From positions 1 to 5,911 of the forward strand of contig JALOBP010000091.1 in the NCBI GenBank assembly GCA_023228295.1: DNA of 5,911 nt, written 5' to 3'. The translations under genes were made by a program, and so were the position numbers. The notes under the pieces were generated by a model. It had not been told where the DNA came from. It saw only the letters and a program-made list of their open reading frames with translations, and did not search any database. This DNA comes from Methanoregula sp. (GTDB lineage Archaea; Halobacteriota; Methanomicrobia; Methanomicrobiales; Methanospirillaceae). Positions 1 through 4,554 of this stretch are shown here, piece after piece. Within the stretch, counting starts at the first letter, position 1, and every line of letters starts with the position of its first letter.

Positions 1-727
1 TAAAATTGATGAAAAGACAATAGTTCTTGGTTTTCACCAAAGAGTGGATGACGGAATTTGCGGCGAGCATGCGCTAAAAGCGTGGAAATTAGTAGAAGAT
101 TTGACTGACAAAAAAATACTGTTTTTAATTTTGGGCGGTTCGGAAAAATATAAAAAAATAGCAAAAGAATTAGGATTAAATGTAATTTTTTTACCGGTAT
201 CAACAGACAGTGTTTTTGTCTCAAAATTTTTAAATACCTTGGATATTTACACTCACAGCGGCAAGGTCGGTGAAACGCTGGGATTGGCGATTCAAGAAGC
301 CATGATGTACAAACTACCGGTGGTTGCGATGCGGGGCAAATACAACGGTCACGTGGATGTAATCGGTGATACCTCGCCCGTTCCGGGGGATATTGAAGGA
401 TACACGGAATTGCTGGCGAAGTTGATTAATGACGATATTTTCAGAATGAATGTTTCGGAAAAATCGTTTGAACGGGCGAAAAAATTATTTAGTGTTGATA
501 GCATGAAACAATATTTTGAAAATTTATTCATTGAACAATACCAAAATTATTGCGCGGAAAATAAAAAAGATTTTGCCATTCTTCCAACGACCATTTATAA
601 TCACTTGAATTTTAGAACGATTACTTACAGAATCCTATATCGATTTCCGCGCCTGTTGAATTTTGTTTTAAGCCTAAGAAATAAATTGTTGATTTTTATC
701 CATAAATTTGCGTATGGCAGTCGGTAA
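1..727 (+). CDS. GT4-type glycosyltransferase, C-terminal part (5' truncated)
   Basis: This is the C-terminal half of a retaining GT-B glycosyltransferase that would transfer a sugar from a nucleotide donor to a growing glycan at the cytoplasmic face of the membrane. The reading frame is open from the first full codon at position 2, so the GTG at 44 is internal and the real start lies outside the window. There are 241 visible codons; GT4 enzymes usually have 350-400, so the N-terminal acceptor domain is mostly missing. The visible part opens with KTIVLGFHQR, typical of the first strand of the C-terminal Rossmann domain. It then has ILFLILGGSEKY and DIYTHSGKVGE, followed by the donor-binding E-x7-E motif (Glu codons at 272 and 296) and LPVVAM. 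The last 35 or so residues (from about 616) are basic and hydrophobic with no acidic residue, and may touch the membrane. The stop TAA at 725 lies inside the next gene. Family is well supported; donor and acceptor are unknown. Confidence 0.88.
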   Translation, partial: KIDEKTIVLGFHQRVDDGICGEHALKAWKLVEDLTDKKILFLILGGSEKYKKIAKELGLNVIFLPVSTDSVFVSKFLNTLDIYTHSGKVGETLGLAIQEAMMYKLPVVAMRGKYNGHVDVIGDTSPVPGDIEGYTELLAKLINDDIFRMNVSEKSFERAKKLFSVDSMKQYFENLFIEQYQNYCAENKKDFAILPTTIYNHLNFRTITYRILYRFPRLLNFVLSLRNKLLIFIHKFAYGSR

Positions 728-1778
728 AAAAATTGTCGTTTTTGACGCGGGTATACCGCAATTAATGGACAATAAACTATTTAACAGAAAAGAGGCGGGC
801 GAGGTTAGCCATACCATTTTGCCCACCTGTTATTTATTTGAGCAAACGGTGAAACAGGATATCATGATGATGACGGCTGATGTTTATTTTAAAAATTATA
901 GTGATCAGCCGGCCCTTTTGATAAGCGCTTTGTATGGCCCTGATTCAAAGAAGTTAGTTGAAGCGGGCGTTAGACCGATTATCCTGACTTGTTTGGAGTC
1001 GCCATTTGTCGCCACTCGTTTTTATCTTAATCTTAAAAAAATTAGTAGATTATATAAACATAGTTTCGTTTTTTCCGGGATGAAGAAACAATTAAGCGGC
1101 AAGACCGCCTATCATCAAATGTTTTTTCCGCAGCCGTTTAACCCTTACGATTATTCGCCGGTTGATTACGATAATAAAATTTTTTTGGTTGCCGTCACCA
1201 GCGCCAAAGGAATAGAAAAATTTAAGAGCTATATTAAAAGTTTTTTGCTCAACTTGTTTTATGGCGGGGGCATTAAAGAAATTTATTCCGAAAGGACACG
1301 CGCCATTAACTATTTTTCAAATCAGGCCGGGTTTGATTTGTATGGTTATGGTTGGAACAAGGTTAAATCCCGGGATTTAAATGATGGGGCGATTGAAAAG
1401 TGTTATCGCGGTACGGTTGAGAATAAATTGGCTGTTTTAAACAAGTATCGTTTTGCGCTTTGTTTTGAAAATGCGATTTCCCCGGGTTATGTAACGGAAA
1501 AAATTTTTGACGTAATGAACGCGGGTTGCGTTCCGATATATTACGGCACCTCCGATATTAAAAATTTTGTGCCGGCTGGCTGCTTTATAGATAAACGAAA
1601 TTTCGGCAGTTATAAAGAATTACATGACTTTTTATTAGAGATAGACAAAAATGAATATAATAAGTATTTAAGCAGCATCAAAAATTATTTGAATTCTGAT
1701 GAATACAAAAAGTTTACCCAAGAATATTTTGCCGAGCAAATTATAACGATTCTTAAAAAAGAATTTCAAATTAAATGA
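714..1778 (+). CDS. GT10-family glycosyltransferase (alpha-fucosyltransferase-like)
   Basis: Predicted inverting GT-B enzyme of family GT10, whose characterised members transfer fucose from GDP-fucose, mostly in alpha-1,3/1,4 linkage to GlcNAc-containing acceptors. It has 354 residues from the ATG at 714, close to the usual bacterial length. The family signature is clear: YGYGWN at residues 210-215, then KYRFALCFEN ending at N253, then GYVTEKIFDVMNAGCVPIYYG from residue 258. The YVTEK Glu-Lys pair (E262, K263) matches the donor-binding pair of Helicobacter pylori FucT. An ESP at residues 95-97 and NFVPAGCFID near residue 285 also fit. A TTG at 708 could extend it by two residues, but ATG is preferred. 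The start lies inside the upstream gene (14-base overlap) with no Shine-Dalgarno sequence, so translation is probably coupled. The stop overlaps the next start as ATGA. No membrane segment or signal peptide is seen. Fucose as donor is inferred from the family only; no GDP-fucose synthesis gene is in the window. Confidence 0.9.
   Translation: MAVGKKIVVFDAGIPQLMDNKLFNRKEAGEVSHTILPTCYLFEQTVKQDIMMMTADVYFKNYSDQPALLISALYGPDSKKLVEAGVRPIILTCLESPFVATRFYLNLKKISRLYKHSFVFSGMKKQLSGKTAYHQMFFPQPFNPYDYSPVDYDNKIFLVAVTSAKGIEKFKSYIKSFLLNLFYGGGIKEIYSERTRAINYFSNQAGFDLYGYGWNKVKSRDLNDGAIEKCYRGTVENKLAVLNKYRFALCFENAISPGYVTEKIFDVMNAGCVPIYYGTSDIKNFVPAGCFIDKRNFGSYKELHDFLLEIDKNEYNKYLSSIKNYLNSDEYKKFTQEYFAEQIITILKKEFQIK
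1363..1380. repeat. Perfect 18-bp palindrome inside the GT10 gene
   Basis: The sequence TTAAATCCCGGGATTTAA equals its own reverse complement over all 18 bases, with a CCCGGG core and AT arms. The flanking bases (G at 1362, A at 1381) do not extend it. It has no loop, so it is a poor RNA hairpin and is more like a dyad protein-binding or restriction/modification site. It encodes VKSRDLN in the GT10 protein, in a weakly conserved stretch after the YGYGWN motif. Coincidence is possible. Confidence 0.9.
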
Positions 1779-2701
1779 AAAAAGTAACCATAGCAATTCC
1801 AACTTACAATCGGCCGGAGTATTTGCCCCAAGCCATCAAAAGCGTTCTCAATCAAACTTGTCAGGACTTTGAAATTATTGTTTTTGACAGCGGCAGTGAT
1901 TATGATGTGCAGAAATTAATTTCTGCTTTTGACGATTCTAGAATTAAACTGCAAAAAAGTGAAAATATTATTAATAATAAGAGTAATTTTAGACGTATTT
2001 TTAATTTTAAATATGACACTGAATATTTGATAGTATTTCATGACGATGATATGATGCATCCGCAGTTAATCGAAAGGGAATTGGTATTGATGGAAAAATA
2101 TTTTGATTTGGTTTGGGTGGGTACCGGTATAAATTTTGTTAAAAACTATTCTAAAATGGAGGTTTTTAAGGTATTGTCCGAGTTGAAGAATTATAAGATA
2201 TATAACTCCGTCGGTTTGGTGCGATTAATTTTAAATAATTTTCATTTGGCTTTTAATACGGCTATGTATAGAACCGCTTTTATTGAAAACATGGATAAGT
2301 TTAGCCAAAGATTTTATAAATGGGATGATCGGCCATTTCTTATTCATTTGTCCAAAAAAGGTAGTGTTGCGGTCATCAAAGATAAATTGGTAAATTATAG
2401 AATGCATCCGGGGCAAGATTCGCAAGCTAACAACCAGGAAAATTTACCATATTTTTTAAATCTCTGTAATTATTTTAAGGATAATTTGTCGGCGCCCTTG
2501 ACCGCGGCTGATAAAAAATTGTTTTATTCTTGGTCTTCAAATAATTTGATATTAGCTTTAGCCGGTTTTTCAAAAACCTTTAATGGTTATATTAATCTAT
2601 TAAAGCAGTGCCGCGAGGGCGGTTTGTTCCGAATTAAGTACATAAGTTTTCGAGGATTGTGGTATGCCGTCAAAGTGTTTAAGAAATATTTCTTCAGTTA
2701 A
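1775..2701 (+). CDS. GT2-family glycosyltransferase
   Basis: Inverting GT-A fold glycosyltransferase of family 2, expected to add a sugar from a nucleotide donor to a lipid-linked glycan in the cytoplasm. It has 308 residues, normal for a stand-alone GT2. The N terminus carries the hallmark AIPTYNRPEYLPQAIKSVLN (residues 7-26), followed by FEIIVFDSGS (the nucleotide-binding strand). The metal-binding D-x-D region is HDDDMMHP with D90-D92. Further on, KWDDRPFLIHL (W183, D184, D185) occupies the place of the acidic catalytic-base motif, and YRMHPGQDS starts at Y208, a late motif common in GT2 enzymes. The C-terminal 80 residues are basic and poorly conserved, with no clear membrane span. Its ATG overlaps the GT10 stop (ATGA at 1775-1778). 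There is only a weak AAGAA-like stretch upstream, so coupling is likely. Family is confident; donor and linkage cannot be read from the sequence. Confidence 0.93.
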   Translation: MKKVTIAIPTYNRPEYLPQAIKSVLNQTCQDFEIIVFDSGSDYDVQKLISAFDDSRIKLQKSENIINNKSNFRRIFNFKYDTEYLIVFHDDDMMHPQLIERELVLMEKYFDLVWVGTGINFVKNYSKMEVFKVLSELKNYKIYNSVGLVRLILNNFHLAFNTAMYRTAFIENMDKFSQRFYKWDDRPFLIHLSKKGSVAVIKDKLVNYRMHPGQDSQANNQENLPYFLNLCNYFKDNLSAPLTAADKKLFYSWSSNNLILALAGFSKTFNGYINLLKQCREGGLFRIKYISFRGLWYAVKVFKKYFFS

Positions 2702-2710
2702 TCGATCGCG

Positions 2711-3631
2711 ATGTCATTAATCATTTTAACAAAATCGCCGACAATAAATATTTTATCACTGGATTTTTTCAAGTCAGTTTTAAGATTACTGTTACGGCGC
2801 GCTCGCGGTCCAAAAGCCGTAACCGGCAGCTTGCTAAGGGGATTGCAAAATTTGAAGGCTGAGTTTTCGTTGAATTATCACGGCAATTTCAAGAAAGACG
2901 ATATCGTATTTGTGAATGAAAATATTTCCGCTTTAAAATTTGCCGTTGGCTTAAAGAAAAACGGAAAGATTCGTAAATTAGTGGCTGGTCCAAATTTTGT
3001 TATCAACCCTAACGACCGAAGCGCTATCATGCGTTCACCGGAGATTGACATTTTATTGTTTCCTTGTGAATGGGTCAAAAATTATTGGTTGTCTATCGCG
3101 CCGGAGCTCGAGCACAGATACGCGATTTGGCCGGCCGGTGTCGCGAATCGGGGCGATTTAAAAACCAACGGTCGCGATATGGTATTAGTTTATTACAAAA
3201 ATTGCCCATTAGATTTATTTAATAAAATTGTGCGTTATTTGGATGATCATGAAATAAAATTTAAGATTATCAGATACGGTTATTTTAAACAGAAAGAATA
3301 TTTTAATTTACTTGAAAAATCCAGAACCCTTATATATTTATCCGGTTCTGAATCTCAAGGAATAGCCATGTTTGAAGCGTGGGAGAGGGGAGTGCCGACA
3401 TTTGTTTGGAATCAAGAGTGCGTTGAATTGGACGGAAAAAAGTATTCTAATGTTTCCAGCTCCCCGTATTTGTCAGCTGAAGCCGGAGCTTTTTTTAAGA
3501 ACGAAGATGAATTTAAAGCAAAAATACTAAATTTTTTAGAAAAATCCGGCGAGAGGAATCCAAGAGAATATATATTAAAAAATTTTACTGATGAATTATG
3601 CGCTCGGAAGTTCCTAGACATTATTCGATGA
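2711..3631 (+). CDS. Divergent GT-B (GT4-like) glycosyltransferase
   Basis: Probable retaining glycosyltransferase with a GT-B fold, 306 residues, shorter than a typical GT4 enzyme. The N-terminal domain is divergent: after a basic, hydrophobic segment (about residues 10-40, with RLLLRRARG) come DDIVFVNEN, KLVAGPNFVINP and DILLFPCEWVKNYW, which resemble the acceptor-domain strands and the linker ending in WPAGV. The C-terminal domain has MVLVYYKN, then IKFKIIRYGYF, then YLSGSE followed by an E-x7-E motif (E214 and E222) and AWERGVPTFVWN, the usual donor-binding pattern of GT4-like enzymes. The start is the ATG nine bases after the stop of the GT2 gene and in the same frame as it; the spacer has no Shine-Dalgarno sequence. 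The stop is the TGA at 3629. Placement in a GT-B family is secure, but assignment to GT4 rather than a related family needs a profile search. Substrates are unknown. Confidence 0.82.
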   Translation: MSLIILTKSPTINILSLDFFKSVLRLLLRRARGPKAVTGSLLRGLQNLKAEFSLNYHGNFKKDDIVFVNENISALKFAVGLKKNGKIRKLVAGPNFVINPNDRSAIMRSPEIDILLFPCEWVKNYWLSIAPELEHRYAIWPAGVANRGDLKTNGRDMVLVYYKNCPLDLFNKIVRYLDDHEIKFKIIRYGYFKQKEYFNLLEKSRTLIYLSGSESQGIAMFEAWERGVPTFVWNQECVELDGKKYSNVSSSPYLSAEAGAFFKNEDEFKAKILNFLEKSGERNPREYILKNFTDELCARKFLDIIR

Positions 3632-3638
3632 ATTATGC
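3590..3638. repeat. 12-bp direct repeat at the gene 4/FkbM junction
   Basis: GATGAATTATGC occurs at 3590-3601 and again, identically, at 3627-3638, with 25 bases between the copies. The first copy encodes DELC near the C terminus of the GT-B gene. The second spans that gene's stop codon and the start of a 15-codon ORF. The copies are 37 bases apart, so each is read in a different frame. A deletion between them would join the GT-B gene in frame to the FkbM gene. The likely origin is a local duplication, or chance in AT-rich DNA. Confidence 0.85.
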
Positions 3639-3675
3639 AAGATTTTTTATCAATTCACCAAAATTTTCAATATGA
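3628..3675 (+). other. 15-codon ORF linking two genes by ATGA overlaps
   Basis: A short ORF encoding MNYARFFINSPKFSI fills the gap between the GT-B glycosyltransferase and the FkbM methyltransferase. Its ATG overlaps the upstream TGA (ATGA at 3628-3631) and its own TGA overlaps the downstream ATG (ATGA at 3672-3675). Neither start has a Shine-Dalgarno sequence. A ribosome ending gene 4 could therefore restart here and again at the FkbM start, passing translation along. The peptide shows no recognisable domain. It could be only a coincidence of two ATGA tetramers in phase, so the claim that it is translated is weak. Confidence 0.25.
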
Positions 3676-4454
3676 TTAAAAAAATAATTAGAAAAACAAT
3701 ACAGAAGATTTCAAAGAATAGATTGGTTTATCGTCTGGCTAAACGCGTTACCTTTGATCATCGCGGAGAAAACAACGCCGATATTGACAGCAACGGGGAA
3801 TTGTTATTTTTGAAAAAAAATATCAATATTTTTTCCAGTTTTTTTGATGTTGGCGCCAATATTGGCGAATGGACTAATTTTGTTTTAAAACTTAAGCCAA
3901 GCGCTAAAATTTTTTCTTTTGAACCCGCCGATGATAGTTTTAATAAAATTAACCAGAATGTTAAATCAGAAAACGTGCAATTGGTAAAAATGGCTCTGGG
4001 GAATAAAAATGAAATGGTGGAGTTCAATATTTACGGCGATTATTCGACGCTCAATTCCGTTAACAGTCGTATCGGCGTAGGTTTGACTGTTTTAAAAAAG
4101 CAAACAGTAGAAATGAAAAAATTAGATGATTTTTGTTTAGAAAACAATGTCAACAGTATTGATTTTTTAAAAATCGATGTAGAGGGTAACGAATTAAAAG
4201 TATTGGAAGGAGCTCGCGGCATGCTTAGCAATCATAAAATTAGCGTTGTCCAATTTGAATACGGCGGTACATATATCGGCTCCGGCGCGCTTTTGAAAGA
4301 CGTTTTTGATTTTTTCGCGGGCATGCCTTACACAATTTATAAAATGTTGCCGGATATGTTATTGCGAGTTGATTATGACCAAGAATTGGAAAATTTTCAG
4401 TACGCCAATTACATCGCCATCCGCAATGGCGCGCTGCACGAGATTAAACTTTAA
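3672..4454 (+). CDS. FkbM-family SAM-dependent methyltransferase
   Basis: Class I Rossmann-fold methyltransferase of the FkbM family (260 residues), whose members transfer a methyl group from S-adenosylmethionine, usually to a hydroxyl of a sugar or polyketide. Here the likely target is a sugar of the glycan built by the neighbouring glycosyltransferases. The SAM-binding motif I is FFDVGANIGEW (D59, G61, N63, G65). The strand-2 acidic residue lies in FSFEPADDSF (E84). The family's diagnostic motif DFLKIDVEGNELKVLEGA begins at D164, with D169 and E171-G172. The first 25 residues are very basic (KKIIRKTIQKISKNR) and may associate with membrane or nucleic acid. There is no signal peptide. The frame is open upstream to a TAG at 3615 but holds no other usable start, so ATG 3672 is chosen. 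No Shine-Dalgarno sequence precedes it. A six-base hairpin lies near its 3' end. Family assignment is confident; the substrate is inferred from context. Confidence 0.93.
   Translation: MIKKIIRKTIQKISKNRLVYRLAKRVTFDHRGENNADIDSNGELLFLKKNINIFSSFFDVGANIGEWTNFVLKLKPSAKIFSFEPADDSFNKINQNVKSENVQLVKMALGNKNEMVEFNIYGDYSTLNSVNSRIGVGLTVLKKQTVEMKKLDDFCLENNVNSIDFLKIDVEGNELKVLEGARGMLSNHKISVVQFEYGGTYIGSGALLKDVFDFFAGMPYTIYKMLPDMLLRVDYDQELENFQYANYIAIRNGALHEIKL
4415..4431 (+). other. Small inverted repeat near the end of the FkbM gene
   Basis: CGCCAT and ATGGCG form a perfect six-base stem around a five-base loop (CCGCA), ending 20 bases before the FkbM stop codon. There is no T-run after it, so it does not qualify as an intrinsic terminator. 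It could still slow transcription or protect the 3' end of the upstream message. It lies in coding sequence (AIRNG) and may be chance. Confidence 0.4.
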
Positions 4455-4460
4455 ATTTGT

Positions 4461-4466
4461 TATAAT
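4461..4466 (+). promoter_or_regulatory. Isolated TATAAT box after the FkbM gene
   Basis: A perfect TATAAT preceded by TTTGT lies seven bases after the FkbM stop. No TTGACA-like -35 box sits 16-18 bases upstream. If used, transcription would begin at about 4472-4474, at or just before the ATG at 4474, giving a nearly leaderless message. The perfect hexamer is suggestive but common in AT-rich intergenic DNA. Confidence 0.3.
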
Positions 4467-4473
4467 AAAGCAG

Positions 4474-4500
4474 ATGAAATTAACGATTTTGGCCTATTAA
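4474..4500 (+). other. Eight-codon ORF in the leader region
   Basis: ATG to TAA encodes MKLTILAY, starting eight bases after a TATAAT box and ending just before the main promoter of the dehydratase gene. A second mini-ORF in the same frame, MPEILLLYDK (4513-4545), follows. They could be leader peptides, remnants of a decayed gene start, or noise. Neither has a Shine-Dalgarno sequence or a run of one amino acid typical of attenuation leaders. Confidence 0.12.
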
Positions 4501-4504
4501 AATA

Positions 4505-4534
4505 TTGACAGAATGCCTGAAATCTTGTTATTAT
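4505..4534 (+). promoter_or_regulatory. Sigma-70-type promoter for the dehydratase gene
   Basis: A consensus -35 box TTGACA (4505-4510) is followed after 18 bases by TATTAT (4529-4534), a five-of-six match to the -10 consensus. Expected transcription start is about 4540-4542, leaving a leader of only about 13-15 bases before the ATG at 4555. This is the best promoter match in the window and lies in its only intergenic gap (4455-4554, 100 bases), so the dehydratase is probably transcribed separately from genes 1-5. No operator or riboswitch fold is visible in the gap. Confidence 0.65.
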
Positions 4535-4554
4535 ATGATAAATAAGTTTGAATT

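Noticed and set aside
44..46. GTG as the start of the first glycosyltransferase
   Set aside because: The frame is open to the left edge and the 14 codons before it (KIDEKTIVLGFHQR) match the GT-B C-terminal domain, so the GTG is internal.
3045..3073. Internal promoter from TTGACA in the GT-B gene
   Set aside because: No -10-like hexamer is found 16-18 bases downstream. The TTGACA at 5605 likewise has only a poor -10 match.
4415..4454. Intrinsic terminator at the end of the FkbM gene
   Set aside because: The six-base stem is inside the gene and no T-run follows it; the gap after the stop has no GC-rich hairpin either.
4306..4500. A 64-codon ORF overlapping the end of the FkbM gene
   Set aside because: It is a shadow frame of the FkbM coding sequence; its Cys-rich translation resembles nothing and has no start signal.
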